Made by a program: the position numbers and the translations under genes. Positions 16,967 through 26,083 of a stretch of 64,000 nucleotides of DNA are shown here, piece after piece (position 1 is the stretch's first letter; each line of letters begins with the position of its first letter). Source of the stretch: Actinomycetes bacterium (GTDB lineage Bacteria; Actinomycetota; Actinomycetes; Mycobacteriales; Mycobacteriaceae). Where the stretch lies: positions 22,173-86,172 of the forward strand of contig JAKOYE010000101.1 in assembly GCA_029780675.1 (NCBI GenBank), written 5' to 3'. The notes under the pieces are model-generated. The model was not told where the DNA came from. It saw nothing but the letters and a program-made list of their open reading frames with translations, and did not search any database.

Positions 16967-18277
16967 TCAGCGCAAGCGCGAGGCCCGGGAGCGCACCTCG
17001 GCGATCGCCGTCCGCAGACCGCGACGGTGTTCGGCGGGTGCCAGCGCGTCGAACATCCGCTCGCTGCGGGTCTCCGGCGCGTTGTCGGCGCTGTCGCGCA
17101 GGAACCGGTTGGGCAGCGACAGCTTGGCGATGGTGCGCCAGGTCTTGGCATACTGCACCGGCAGCGGGCCACTGGTGTAGGGCAGGTCGTACTTGGCGCA
17201 CAGGGCGCGCACCCGGACCGCGATCCCGGGCAGTCGGTGGCTGGGCAGGTTCGGGTACAGGTGGTGCTCGATCTGGTAGGCCAGGTTGCCGGTGAGGAAC
17301 CCCAGCGCCGGGCCGGCATCGATATTGGCGCTGCCCAGGAGCTGACGCAGGTACCACTGGCCGCGGGTCTCCCCCGCCATATCGGTGAGGCTGAACTTCT
17401 CCGCCCCGTCGGGGAAGTGTCCGCAGAAGATCACCGCATTGGCCCACAGGTTGCGGAGGAGGTTGGCGGTGGCGTTCGCCACCGCCGTCGAGGCGAATCC
17501 GACCCAAGCCGTCGAGGCGAATCCGGCACGAGCCCGCGCGGCGAAGCCGACCCGAGCACCCGAGGCGAAGCCGACCCGGGAGCCGTCCCCCTTCACGACC
17601 CGAACCAGCGCCGTCAGCGCCGGGAAGGCAACGTAGTCCTTGGCCAGCTGGCGGCCCGCCTTGGCACCGAACTCCCGCAGCCGGACCACGGTGGCCGGCC
17701 GGGTCTCGGGGTCGGCGAGCTTGCCGATCTCCAAGTGCTGCAGCGCGATTCCCCACTCGAACCCGATGGCGAGCATCGCGTTGAACGGCACGTTCAGCAG
17801 GTTGCGCGGTCGCCACGGGTCGTCGCGGGTGACCCGCAACAGTCCGTACCCGACATCGTCGTCCATGCCGAGGATGTTGGTGTACTTGTGGTGGGCGACG
17901 TTATGGGTGATCCGCCAGTGTTTGGAGACACCGGCCATATCCCACTCCCAGGTACTGGAGTGGATCTCCGGGTCGTTCATCCAATCCCACTGGCCGTGCA
18001 TGACGTTGTGGCCGATCTCCATGTTCTCGATCACCTTGGCCAGCGCCAGGGTCAAGGTGCCGGCCCACCACGTCCGGCGCCGCGAACCGACGGCCAGCAG
18101 CACCCGGCCGGTGACCTCCAGCCCACGCTGAACGGCGATGGCGCGCCGGATGTAGCGGGCGTCGGCGGCACCCAGCGACTCCTCCACGTCGCGGCGGATG
18201 GCGTCCAGTTCGGTTCCCAGCGCCTCGATGTCGGCCTCGGTGAGGTGCGCGAATGCTTCGATATCGGTGATTGCCAT
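16967..18277 (-). CDS. desA3: Acyl-CoA delta-9 desaturase DesA3
   Basis: A 436-residue membrane fatty acid desaturase that makes oleoyl-CoA from stearoyl-CoA. The di-iron histidine boxes are visible as HNVMHGQW near residue 96, HNVAHHKY near 129 and QIEHHLYPNLP near 335. A 24-bp repeat adds four eight-residue units (VGFASGAR type, about residues 233-264) between the middle membrane segments, making it longer than the roughly 427-residue M. tuberculosis protein. The start MAITDIEAF overlaps the stop of the reductase gene by one base, so enzyme and electron donor are co-translated. Confidence 0.94.
   Translation of the reverse strand: MAITDIEAFAHLTEADIEALGTELDAIRRDVEESLGAADARYIRRAIAVQRGLEVTGRVLLAVGSRRRTWWAGTLTLALAKVIENMEIGHNVMHGQWDWMNDPEIHSSTWEWDMAGVSKHWRITHNVAHHKYTNILGMDDDVGYGLLRVTRDDPWRPRNLLNVPFNAMLAIGFEWGIALQHLEIGKLADPETRPATVVRLREFGAKAGRQLAKDYVAFPALTALVRVVKGDGSRVGFASGARVGFAARARAGFASTAWVGFASTAVANATANLLRNLWANAVIFCGHFPDGAEKFSLTDMAGETRGQWYLRQLLGSANIDAGPALGFLTGNLAYQIEHHLYPNLPSHRLPGIAVRVRALCAKYDLPYTSGPLPVQYAKTWRTIAKLSLPNRFLRDSADNAPETRSERMFDALAPAEHRRGLRTAIAEVRSRASRLR
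17484..17579. repeat. 24-bp tandem repeat (four units) inside desA3
   Basis: Four 24-bp units beginning GCCGTCGAGGCGAATCCG, increasingly diverged, encode an eight-residue repeat (VGFASGAR / VGFAARAR / AGFASTAW / VGFASTAV) in frame between conserved parts of the desaturase. Confidence 0.93.
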
Positions 18278-19413
18278 CAGATGTCCACCACACAGTCTCC
18301 CGCCGGAGCAGTCACGCAGGTCTGCACCCGGTTTCCTGGTTCGTACTCGGTGCCGGTCCGCAGGTCTCGCGCCCGGCCGTCGACCAATGTCACCACGCAG
18401 GTGTGGCAAATGCCCATCCGGCAACCGAACGGTGGCAGAACACCCGCCTGCTCGCCGGCTTCCAGCAGGGTGGTCGCCCCGTCGGCCCGCACCTGCCGCC
18501 CGCTGCCGGCGAAGGTGACCATGCCTCCCGCGCCGGCGTCGCGCGCCACCGGGGCGGCGAACCGCTCGGTGTGCAACCGCTCAGCCAGGTCGGCTCCCGC
18601 CCAGTGCCGTTCGGCGTCGTCGAGAAGTCCACTCGGCCCACAGGCCCAGGTCTGCCGCTCACGCCAGTCCGGCACCAGGTCGCCGATCCGGGCCACGTCC
18701 AGCCTGCCCTCGCTGCGGGTGGTCCGCACCGTCAATCGGTAGCCCGGGCAGGTCCGGCTCAGCTCGGCCAGTTCCGCCCCGAACAGCACATCCTCGGCGG
18801 ACGGGGCGGAATGCACGTGCACGATATCGACCCCACCGAGCGCACCGCCCCCACCGAGCGCACTGCCACCGCCTGCACCACCCGGACCGATCTGGTTGCG
18901 CCGCTTCATGGTTCGCAGCATCGCCAGCACCGGGGTGAGACCGGATCCCGCAGTCAGGAACAGGATCGACGCCGGCGGCGGTTCGGGCAGCACGAAGTCC
19001 CCGCGCGGGGCGGCCAACCGGACCACCGTGCCGGGGGCGAGCCCGGAGACCAGGTGGCTGGACAGGAAGCCCTCCGGCATCGCCTTGACCGTGACGGTCA
19101 CGATGCGCGAACCGGCCCGGGGCACCGAGGTCAGCGAATACGACCGCCAGCGCCACCGGCCGTCGACCAGGACCCCGATGCCGATGTACTGCCCGGCCCG
19201 GTAGTCGTGACCGAAGCCGCGGCCGGGCCGGATCACCAGAGTGGCCGAGTCCCGGGTCTCGGGGCACACCTCGAGAATTCGGCCCCGCAGCTCACGCGCC
19301 GACCACAGCGGATTGAGGAGGCTGAGGTAGTCGTCGGGCAGCAGCGGCGTGGTGAGCAGGCCGGGCAGCGCACCGACGGCGGTGCCGACAGCCCGACGCA
19401 GCAGGCCGGTCAC
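18277..19413 (-). CDS. Ferredoxin/flavin reductase, electron donor of DesA3
   Basis: A 378-residue reductase with FAD-binding (RSYSLTSVP near residue 93), NAD-binding ([12 protein letters not shown]) and C-terminal plant-type 2Fe-2S domains ([11 protein letters not shown], then QTCVTAP). It is the equivalent of Rv3230c, which passes NADPH electrons to DesA3. The GTG start overlaps the stop of the DUF6912 gene (GTGA) and the stop overlaps desA3, so the three are one operon. A glycine/alanine-rich repeat sits before [10 protein letters not shown]. Confidence 0.92.
   Translation of the reverse strand: MTGLLRRAVGTAVGALPGLLTTPLLPDDYLSLLNPLWSARELRGRILEVCPETRDSATLVIRPGRGFGHDYRAGQYIGIGVLVDGRWRWRSYSLTSVPRAGSRIVTVTVKAMPEGFLSSHLVSGLAPGTVVRLAAPRGDFVLPEPPPASILFLTAGSGLTPVLAMLRTMKRRNQIGPGGAGGGSALGGGGALGGVDIVHVHSAPSAEDVLFGAELAELSRTCPGYRLTVRTTRSEGRLDVARIGDLVPDWRERQTWACGPSGLLDDAERHWAGADLAERLHTERFAAPVARDAGAGGMVTFAGSGRQVRADGATTLLEAGEQAGVLPPFGCRMGICHTCVVTLVDGRARDLRTGTEYEPGNRVQTCVTAPAGDCVVDI
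18833..18868. repeat. 18-bp tandem repeat inside the desA3 reductase gene
   Basis: CCACCGAGCGCACCGCCC and CCACCGAGCGCACTGCCA lie back to back and encode a Gly/Ala/Leu-rich linker in frame (about residues 182-193). Confidence 0.85.
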
Positions 19414-19898
19414 AGCAAGTCGATCAGGAATGGCAACTCGCTCCGGTCGTACCAGGCCAGGTCGTGATCCTGGGCATCGCCGACGGTCAGTTCGGCGTCC
19501 TCGTCGCCGAGATCCGCCTCGTCGATCACCGCGATCGCGGCCTGCACCGCCGGTTCGGCCGCGGCGTTGTCGACGTAGGCCGCCGCCACCTGGTCCAGTC
19601 CGACCGGACCGTCGATCCGCACCACGGCGTCATCGAGATCAGGGCGCGGGTTCGCCTCGGCGTCGGCGATGAGCACCGCCCGTCGCGGACGGGCGCCCGG
19701 CTCGGCGGCGAGCAACCGCAGGGAGGCCAGCGCCGCCTCGCCGATCGCCACTTCGCCGAGTTCCTCGTCGTCGCCGTGCGCGTAGGACTCCCGCAGCGCG
19801 GGCGTCACCGCAAAGGCTGTTCCGCTGAGCGGCTGGATGGACCCGTCATCGACGAGCCGCTCCAGCATGGACAGCGTCGCTGGAATGTAGACCCGCAT
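19410..19898 (-). CDS. Conserved hypothetical protein (Rv3231c/DUF6912-like)
   Basis: A 162-residue acidic soluble protein with no recognisable catalytic motif. It begins [15 protein letters not shown] and ends LPFLIDLL. It matches the small conserved actinobacterial protein encoded by Rv3231c next to the DesA3 reductase in M. tuberculosis. The coupled position upstream of reductase and desaturase (GTGA overlap) suggests a role linked to that membrane redox pair or simply shared transcription; function unknown. Confidence 0.8.
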   Translation of the reverse strand: MRVYIPATLSMLERLVDDGSIQPLSGTAFAVTPALRESYAHGDDEELGEVAIGEAALASLRLLAAEPGARPRRAVLIADAEANPRPDLDDAVVRIDGPVGLDQVAAAYVDNAAAEPAVQAAIAVIDEADLGDEDAELTVGDAQDHDLAWYDRSELPFLIDLL

Positions 19899-19918
19899 CG
19901 GTTCCAGGCTACCTGCGG

Positions 19919-20794
19919 CTACTTGTCGGCTTCAGGATCCCCGGTGAGGGTGGCGGCGAAGTCGGGAACATAGGTCGACAGGTCACGCGGGGGCCGGCGG
20001 TAGTTGCCGACCTGCGGGCGCTTGGGCAGCACGACCTTCTCGATCTCGACCTCGTGGTACGGGATGGTCGACAGCAGGTGGGAGATCATGTTCAGCCGGG
20101 CGTTCTTCTTGATGGCCGACTCCACCACGAACCAGGGGCTGGCCGGGGTGTCGGTGTGCACCATCATGTCGTCCTTGGCCCGGGAGTAGTCCTCCCAGCG
20201 GTAGACGGACTCCAGATCCATCGGGCTGAGCTTCCAATGCCGCAGCGGGTCGTTCATCCGGGACTTGAACCGGCGCAGCTGCTCCTCCTCGGAGACCGAG
20301 AACCAGTACTTGCGCAGCAGGATGCCGTCGTCGATGAGCATCTGCTCGAAGATCGGGCACTGCCGCAGGAACAGCGCCTCCTCCTGCGGGGTGCAGAACC
20401 CCATCACCCGCTCCACTCCGGCACGGTTGTACCAGGAGCGGTCGAATAGCACGATCTCGCCCTTGGAGGGCAGGTGCTCGATGTAGCGCTGGAAGTACCA
20501 CTGTCCCCGCTCCCGTTCGGTGGGAGCCGGCAGGGCTGCGATGCGCACGCTGCGCGGGCTGAGGTACTCGGTGATCCGCTTGATGGTGCCACCCTTGCCG
20601 GCGGCGTCACGGCCCTCGAACAGGATGACGATCCGGGCGCCGGTGGCCTTGGCCCAGTTCTGCACCTTCACCAGCTCGGTCTGCAGCCGGTACAACTCGG
20701 CTTCGTAGACCTTGTTGGGAACCTTGCGGGTCTTCTCCGTGGCGGTCTTCTGGGCCTTATGCCCGGCGCCGTCCTTGCCCTGCGACTTGCTCAC
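19919..20794 (-). CDS. ppk2: Polyphosphate kinase 2
   Basis: A 291-residue PPK2 that transfers phosphate between polyphosphate and nucleoside diphosphates (preferring GDP/GTP in mycobacteria). Walker A is FEGRDAAGKGGTIKRI near residue 60, Walker B/lid DRSWYNRAGVERVMGF near 117-132, and the late conserved SPMDLESVYRWEDYSRAKDD is typical of class I. The basic N-terminal 25 residues (Lys/Thr-rich) are probably disordered. It is the equivalent of Rv3232c. The gene may share a promoter region with the divergent DUF4422 gene. Confidence 0.95.
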   Translation of the reverse strand: MSKSQGKDGAGHKAQKTATEKTRKVPNKVYEAELYRLQTELVKVQNWAKATGARIVILFEGRDAAGKGGTIKRITEYLSPRSVRIAALPAPTERERGQWYFQRYIEHLPSKGEIVLFDRSWYNRAGVERVMGFCTPQEEALFLRQCPIFEQMLIDDGILLRKYWFSVSEEEQLRRFKSRMNDPLRHWKLSPMDLESVYRWEDYSRAKDDMMVHTDTPASPWFVVESAIKKNARLNMISHLLSTIPYHEVEIEKVVLPKRPQVGNYRRPPRDLSTYVPDFAATLTGDPEADK

Positions 20795-20880
20795 CGCGGC
20801 ATCGTACGACCCCGCGCCCCCGCGCGACTAAACTTTTCGCCGTCTTCCCACCCGTGCCGGATCTCAGGGAGTTGCACCCG

Positions 20881-21627
20881 ATGGCCGTTTACGTCGCCAC
20901 CCACAAGCGCGTCGCACTGCCCCGCAGCGACTGGCTGACCCCGATCGGGCTGAACGGCTACCGCGACGAGAACGTGCACATCTGCGACGCCGACGGCGCG
21001 GACAACATCTCCCATCTCAACCGCAGCTACGGCGAACTGACCGGGTTGTACTGGCTGCTCAAGCATTGCCGCGACGACTACGTCGGGTTGTGTCACTACC
21101 GGCGCCTGTTCACGTTCAAACCCCTGCCGGCCCCGGACATCCACTATCCGGCGGTGTGGACGATGGACACCTCCGACGACACGTTCGCCTACTTGGCCTC
21201 CGATGAGCAGAAGCACCGGATGCTGGCCCTGCTGGACACCTACGACTTCATCGTGCCCCGCCCGATCATCTACGCGGAGACGGTCGCGACGTCATTCGTC
21301 AACGCCCACGGCGAGCTGTTCTGGGACCATTTCCTCCGGTCATGTCAGCGTGAGTTCGGTTATGACGTCAGCTATTTCGACCAGGAGACCCGGTTCTACT
21401 GCGGCAACATGTTCGTCACCACCGCCGAGCGGTTCCGCAGGTTCGCCGAGTCACTGTTCCGGGTGGTCGATCACGTGCACGACCAGCTCGGTGAGATCGA
21501 GGACATGCCGGAGGTCCGGTACGCACCGCACCGCTATCCGGGTTACATCGCCGAACGGTTCATGGGTATCTACATCCACAAGATGGGGCTGCGGATCTTC
21601 GAGACCCCGATGGTGTGGCTGAACTGA
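20881..21627 (+). CDS. DUF4422 family glycosyltransferase-like protein
   Basis: A 248-residue protein of the DUF4422 family, usually found in capsule and exopolysaccharide loci. The conserved core HYRRLF near residue 80, an N-terminal beta strand VYVATHK, and CGNMFVTTAERF plus RYPGYIAERFMGIYI in the C-terminal half are typical. A sugar-transfer role is inferred from the family; donor and acceptor are unknown. The ATG is chosen because AGGGAG lies about ten bases upstream; a longer GTG start nine codons earlier is possible. A -10-like TAAACT lies about 50 bases upstream. It may belong with the polysaccharide locus beginning 1.5 kb downstream. Confidence 0.78.
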   Translation: MAVYVATHKRVALPRSDWLTPIGLNGYRDENVHICDADGADNISHLNRSYGELTGLYWLLKHCRDDYVGLCHYRRLFTFKPLPAPDIHYPAVWTMDTSDDTFAYLASDEQKHRMLALLDTYDFIVPRPIIYAETVATSFVNAHGELFWDHFLRSCQREFGYDVSYFDQETRFYCGNMFVTTAERFRRFAESLFRVVDHVHDQLGEIEDMPEVRYAPHRYPGYIAERFMGIYIHKMGLRIFETPMVWLN

Positions 21628-21637
21628 GCCGGCCTGT

Positions 21638-23041
21638 TCACTGGGCCGCGTCGATCAACTCCTCGAGGGACTGGGCGAGCAGCTCGCGAAACACCTCCAC
21701 ATCGCTCATCGCGTCCCGGTCGGCGTTGATGCCGAAGTAGAGCATCCCGCAGTAGGACGTCACCCCGATCGCCAGCACCTGGTCGTGCAGCAACGGCGGC
21801 ACCGTGTAGGTCTCCAGCAGTTTCGCCCCGGCGACGTACATCTGGCTCTGCGGCCCCGGCACATTGGTGATCAGCAGGTTGAACTGCCGCGCCGGGAACT
21901 GGGTGGCGACCCGGGTACCCATGGCGTGCAGGGTGGGCGGCGGGAACCCCGACAGCGTGACGATCGTGCGCGCGTCGACCAGTTTGGCCGCCGCCGAGTA
22001 CGACTCGGTGGCATGGGCGATCTGGGACAGCCGGACCACCGGGTTGGCCTCCCCGACCGGGAGGTCGATCAGGAACGGCGCCACCTCGCTGATCGCCTGG
22101 CCGGGCCCTGACGGCAACTCGGCTTCGGGATAGACCGACGTGGGCGCCATCGCCCTGATCGCGGCGGTCGCGGTGACCGGTTCGGCCCGGGAGAGCAGCC
22201 AATTGCGCAACGCCCCGGCGATCACCGTCAGCACGACGTCGTTGACATCGCAGTCGTACCGGGCGCGGATCATCCGGTAGTCGGCCAGCCTGGCTGAGGC
22301 CACGGTAAACCGCCGCTGCCGCGACACCTTGGTGTTCAGCGGACTGCTGGGAGCGCTGCCCCGCACCAGGGTGCGGGCCGTGCCGCCAACAACGGCGAGC
22401 TCGGCGAGCTCGCCGTTGTTGGCGGCCACCCCGGCCACCGTCGAACGCAGCGCCATCAGTTGCTGACCCGGACGGGCCAGCCAGTCCCCCACCGCCTCGA
22501 CCATCAGTCGGCCCGCGGTGGGCTCGCGTCCCGGCATCCAGATGTCCTCCGCGGCGGCCGCCGGGCGGCGGCTGCGGTCGGCGATGACGTGGCCGATCTC
22601 GCAGGCGGTCATCCCGTTGACCAGGGCCTGGTGGGATTTGATGAACAGTGCCAGCCGATTGTTGGCCAAGCCCTCGATCAGGTACATCTCCCACAGCGGG
22701 CGGGTGCGGTCCAGCGGCCTGCCGGCCAGCCGGGAGACCAGTTCGTGCAGTTGGGTGTCGCTACCCGGCGCGGGCAACGCCGAGCGTCGCACGTGATAGG
22801 TGATGTCGAAGTCGGGGTCGTCGACCCAGACCGGCCGGGCGATGCCCAAGGTCACCTCGCGGACCTTCTGACGGTAACGCGGGATCTGCGGCAGCTGACG
22901 CTCGACGGTCTCCAGTAGCCGCTCGTAGCTCAGCCCGCCGCGGGGCCGGCGCAGAATCGACAGCGAACCCACGTACATCGGCGTCGCGGTGTTCTCCCGC
23001 TGGTAGAACGCCGCGTCCGAGGGAGACAGCCGTGTTACCAC
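21638..23041 (-). CDS. tgs3: WS/DGAT family diacylglycerol acyltransferase, Tgs3-like
   Basis: A 467-residue wax ester synthase/diacylglycerol acyltransferase. The N-terminus RLSPSDAAFYQRENTATPMYVGSL, the middle DVNDVVLTVIAGALRNWL and the late FNLLITNVPGP are family signatures. The active-site motif, normally HHxxxDG, reads HQALVNG (residues 137-143), so the second His and the Asp are changed; I recall the same kind of change in M. tuberculosis Tgs3 (Rv3234c). Activity may therefore be low or different. It marks the left edge of the polysaccharide locus. Confidence 0.88.
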   Translation of the reverse strand: MVTRLSPSDAAFYQRENTATPMYVGSLSILRRPRGGLSYERLLETVERQLPQIPRYRQKVREVTLGIARPVWVDDPDFDITYHVRRSALPAPGSDTQLHELVSRLAGRPLDRTRPLWEMYLIEGLANNRLALFIKSHQALVNGMTACEIGHVIADRSRRPAAAAEDIWMPGREPTAGRLMVEAVGDWLARPGQQLMALRSTVAGVAANNGELAELAVVGGTARTLVRGSAPSSPLNTKVSRQRRFTVASARLADYRMIRARYDCDVNDVVLTVIAGALRNWLLSRAEPVTATAAIRAMAPTSVYPEAELPSGPGQAISEVAPFLIDLPVGEANPVVRLSQIAHATESYSAAAKLVDARTIVTLSGFPPPTLHAMGTRVATQFPARQFNLLITNVPGPQSQMYVAGAKLLETYTVPPLLHDQVLAIGVTSYCGMLYFGINADRDAMSDVEVFRELLAQSLEELIDAAQ

Positions 23042-23091
23042 CTGGTCACCGTATCCGAGCGGCTTTCAGTATCTCAGGGGCTCTCGGTGTC

Positions 23092-25200
23092 TCAGTGCGT
23101 CTCGCTGGCCGAAGGACCCTCGCGGCCCGAGTCACTCTCTGCGTCTGCGGGGCCGTCTCCGTCTTCTGCGGGACCGTCGCTGTCTTCTGCGGGGCTGTCG
23201 CTGTCCTCTGAGGGGCTCGCCGTGTCGGGGCGCGACGTGGTGCGCCGCGCCCGCAGCAGGATCAGCACCGCTCCGACGGCGGCCACGGCTGCCATGCCGC
23301 CGACCGCCAACCAGAACCAGCTCTCGCCCGACCCCTTGCCCTGGTTCGCCTCCGGCTCGAGCGAGTACTCCGACGCGGGGTTCGGAACGGTGATCGGATC
23401 GGTGCCAGGCACGGAGATGATCGCGCGGCCCTCCAAGCCGGGCCACCTGCCCGGCTGTGCGGCGAGGAAGCGCAGCAGCTCGTCGAGCTGCTGGGGAGCT
23501 CCGGTGGAGGTGGCGACCAGCAATGTGCGGTCCCCGTCGAACACCGCCTGCAGCGAGCCGAACGGTGGCGCCGGATCCAGATTCAGCGAGACCGACTGCC
23601 CCTGGGGGTCGAGACCGGTCACGGTGAGACGGCCCTGCTCCGCGGTGAACGGCAGCGGAGCGTCCGCGTTGTTCCAGCCGCCGGACGAGATCAGGACCGC
23701 CGATTCGGGGGCCGCGATGACCTCCCGGAGCGGCTTGACATCCGCCAGCAGCGGTACCGCGCTCGCCAACTGCAGGCCGACCATGATCTGCGCCGCGCGG
23801 ACCGTGTCGGCGAAGGCGTCATCGGTGATCCCGATCGCGATCCGCGGCATCGCGGCCTGCGGGAGCGACTGGAACCCCTGCGGCAGCGGCGGATTCACCT
23901 CCCTGGTCTGGACCGTCGAGTCACTGTCGAGTTGGAGCAGGATCGGAAGATGATCGCCACAGTGACCGGGGTCGCCGGTGGTCCGCACCATCACCTCCAC
24001 GGTGGTGCCGCGCTTGAGAAGTTTGTTCGGCACCACCACCGTCCGGTCGATGGTGCCGCTGGGCTCGGCCGGCCAGCGCTCGATGATCTCGCCATCCACC
24101 GCAACCAACACCTGACCGCCGAAGGCGGTGTCGATGGGCGTGTAGGAACCTTTCAGATGCACCGCGACACCGCCGATTGGATGGCCCCAGCGGGTCTGGT
24201 TGATCTCGAACCTCACCGTGGGCCACATATCCTCGTTCTTGAGGTTCGTGATCTTCAGCTGCTCCAGGGAAGCCGTATCGGTGGCTAGTTCCTGCTCGGG
24301 GAGGGTCTCGGCGGCCGAATTCTCGCTCACCGCAAAACGCAATGCGTCGTCGTTGAACAATCGCGCCTGGCCGACCAGTTCGTCGCCGGGGCCGGCGACC
24401 CGCAGCGCCGGCACGCCCGGTCCGCCTTGCAGGACAAGACCCTTCTTCGGGCCTTCCTTGACGATGATCTGCCGCTCCAGCGGCCCGGACGGAGCAGGCA
24501 GGGTCTCCGCCCCGTTCGGAAGTGGCACCACCACCACATCGGGTTGTTGGCCGTTGCGGTTCGCCACCGCGGCGGCGACCTGGACGGCCGCGGTGGACTC
24601 GGCGCGCGAGGGTTTGTCCGGCACTGCGATGGTGACCCTGCGAAGCACCTGCGGCAGGAACTCCGCAACGGTACTCGGGGGGATTTCGGTTCCGGCAAAG
24701 ACGATGCTGCCGTTGACGAACCGGATCGGGAACATCGGGTCCCAGCAGTATCCCTCAATGGGAACAGCGTTCACGGAGACATCGAAACTGGTCCATCCGC
24801 CGAAGACCTCCGCGCCGGCCAGCGGAATCTCCATCTCCGGCCGGTCGAGTGGCGGCAGTGGCAGCCGGCTGATGGTTCGCCCGTTCTGGCTGACGGTCAC
24901 GATCCCGGACCGCAGGTTGACGGGTATTTCGAGGAAGGTTTTCAGCGCCACCGGACTGAGGCCCTTCGGCACCGGGAACGTCAGGCTGGTCTTCGCGACG
25001 TCGCGGTTCACCACGAACGACAACGTGCCCCCGGCCCCAATGTCGGCCAACGGAAGCGTCGGTGCGTCGATGACCGCCCCGCCGGCCGCTGTTGGGCCTG
25101 GCGGTTCGGGCTGCTCGGGCGGTTCGGCGGCAGCACTCGGCGCTGAACAGACCAGCACCGCAATGACTGCGGCAACGGCTCCGTACCGACGCATGATCAC
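23092..25200 (-). CDS. BcsB-like secreted, membrane-anchored polysaccharide synthesis protein
   Basis: A 702-residue protein: signal peptide (about 1-25, ending SAAAEPP), a large exported region, one transmembrane helix near 632-652 (FWLAVGGMAAVAAVGAVLIL) and an acidic cytoplasmic tail made of Glu-Asp-Ser-Asp repeats. The alternation of beta-rich and Rossmann-like parts resembles BcsB, the envelope partner of bacterial cellulose synthase; I assign it by overall resemblance, not a single motif. No BcsA-type synthase is in the window. It ends the minus-strand run of glycosyltransferase, flippase and GH16 genes, 61 bases after the GH16 stop, so an envelope role in glycan export is likely. Confidence 0.65.
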   Translation of the reverse strand: MIMRRYGAVAAVIAVLVCSAPSAAAEPPEQPEPPGPTAAGGAVIDAPTLPLADIGAGGTLSFVVNRDVAKTSLTFPVPKGLSPVALKTFLEIPVNLRSGIVTVSQNGRTISRLPLPPLDRPEMEIPLAGAEVFGGWTSFDVSVNAVPIEGYCWDPMFPIRFVNGSIVFAGTEIPPSTVAEFLPQVLRRVTIAVPDKPSRAESTAAVQVAAAVANRNGQQPDVVVVPLPNGAETLPAPSGPLERQIIVKEGPKKGLVLQGGPGVPALRVAGPGDELVGQARLFNDDALRFAVSENSAAETLPEQELATDTASLEQLKITNLKNEDMWPTVRFEINQTRWGHPIGGVAVHLKGSYTPIDTAFGGQVLVAVDGEIIERWPAEPSGTIDRTVVVPNKLLKRGTTVEVMVRTTGDPGHCGDHLPILLQLDSDSTVQTREVNPPLPQGFQSLPQAAMPRIAIGITDDAFADTVRAAQIMVGLQLASAVPLLADVKPLREVIAAPESAVLISSGGWNNADAPLPFTAEQGRLTVTGLDPQGQSVSLNLDPAPPFGSLQAVFDGDRTLLVATSTGAPQQLDELLRFLAAQPGRWPGLEGRAIISVPGTDPITVPNPASEYSLEPEANQGKGSGESWFWLAVGGMAAVAAVGAVLILLRARRTTSRPDTASPSEDSDSPAEDSDGPAEDGDGPADAESDSGREGPSASETH
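23149..23211. repeat. 21-bp tandem repeat in the tail of the BcsB-like gene
   Basis: Three 21-bp units starting GGGGCCGTCTCCGTCTTCTGC, with substitutions, encode repeats of Ala/Pro-Glu-Asp-x-Asp in the cytoplasmic acidic tail (about residues 664-684). Confidence 0.85.
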
Positions 25201-25261
25201 CCCTGTCTTTCACCGATGCGGATCGGCCCGCCCGCAAACACTGTGTTGCCCGAATGTGTCG

Positions 25262-26083
25262 TTACCCCGAATTTAGCGGTTCGAACGAGAACCAATCGAT
25301 GCTCATCTCCGCGGGGAATGGGGTCGAGTCGTCCGGGGGACCCGGCCAGTCACCCCCAACGGCAACGTTGATCAGCGCAAACATCGGGTTCTCGAAGACC
25401 CACCGGGAGCCATCCGGCAGCGAATCCGGGGTGAACGTGGCCAGCGTGTTGTCGTCGACTCCCACGGTGATGCTGTGTTCCCGGCGGGTCATCCAGTAGT
25501 TGTGATACTCCGCGGACATGTCCGAGATGTGCCCTTTGGCCTCGACGTCCGCACCCGGTGCGTGCAGGGCGATGTTGAACGTCGTCGGGCTGTTCACCAG
25601 TTCGATGATGTCGATCTCACCGCTCTCCGGCCAGCCGACCTGCTCGATGTTCTCGCCCAGCATCCAGAAGGCGGGCCAGAGGCCCTGCCCGGCCGGAAGC
25701 TTCATCCGTGCCGCCACGGTTCCATAGGGAAAGTTGAGCTTCCCACGGGTGACGAGGCGACCCGAGGTATATCCGTCCGGAGTTCTCTGCGCTGTGATGA
25801 CCAGGTTCCCGTGACCGTCCAACCGGATGTTCTCCGGAAAGTCGGTGTATGTCTGGAGACTGCCGCGCTCCCAGCCGTGGGTGGACGACGGCCCGATATC
25901 GGCGGTCCACAAGTCAGGATTGGGCGGCGCGCCGAACGGCCCCAGGAAGTCCTCGAATACCGGACCGGACGCGGTCGGCGCGGCGGCGGCAGAACCGATC
26001 AGACCGTCGGAGGCCGAGAGCGCGGGCGCCGAGAGCACCGGCACCAGGAACACGGAGAGGGCCCTGATCAACCCGTGCCTCAC
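25262..26083 (-). CDS. Secreted GH16 family glycoside hydrolase
   Basis: A 273-residue family 16 glycosidase with an N-terminal signal sequence (hydrophobic residues 4-35, ending in SAAAAP). The catalytic motif is GEIDIIE, with nucleophile and acid/base glutamates four apart, inside a laminarinase-like fold (GLWPAFWML before it, INVAVGGDWPG near the end). GH16 enzymes cut or transglycosylate beta-1,3/1,4-glucans and related polymers. The GTG start overlaps the flippase stop (GTGA), so it is co-expressed with polymer export and probably trims or anchors that polymer. GC looks lower by eye than in core genes. Confidence 0.87.
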   Translation of the reverse strand: MRHGLIRALSVFLVPVLSAPALSASDGLIGSAAAAPTASGPVFEDFLGPFGAPPNPDLWTADIGPSSTHGWERGSLQTYTDFPENIRLDGHGNLVITAQRTPDGYTSGRLVTRGKLNFPYGTVAARMKLPAGQGLWPAFWMLGENIEQVGWPESGEIDIIELVNSPTTFNIALHAPGADVEAKGHISDMSAEYHNYWMTRREHSITVGVDDNTLATFTPDSLPDGSRWVFENPMFALINVAVGGDWPGPPDDSTPFPAEMSIDWFSFEPLNSG

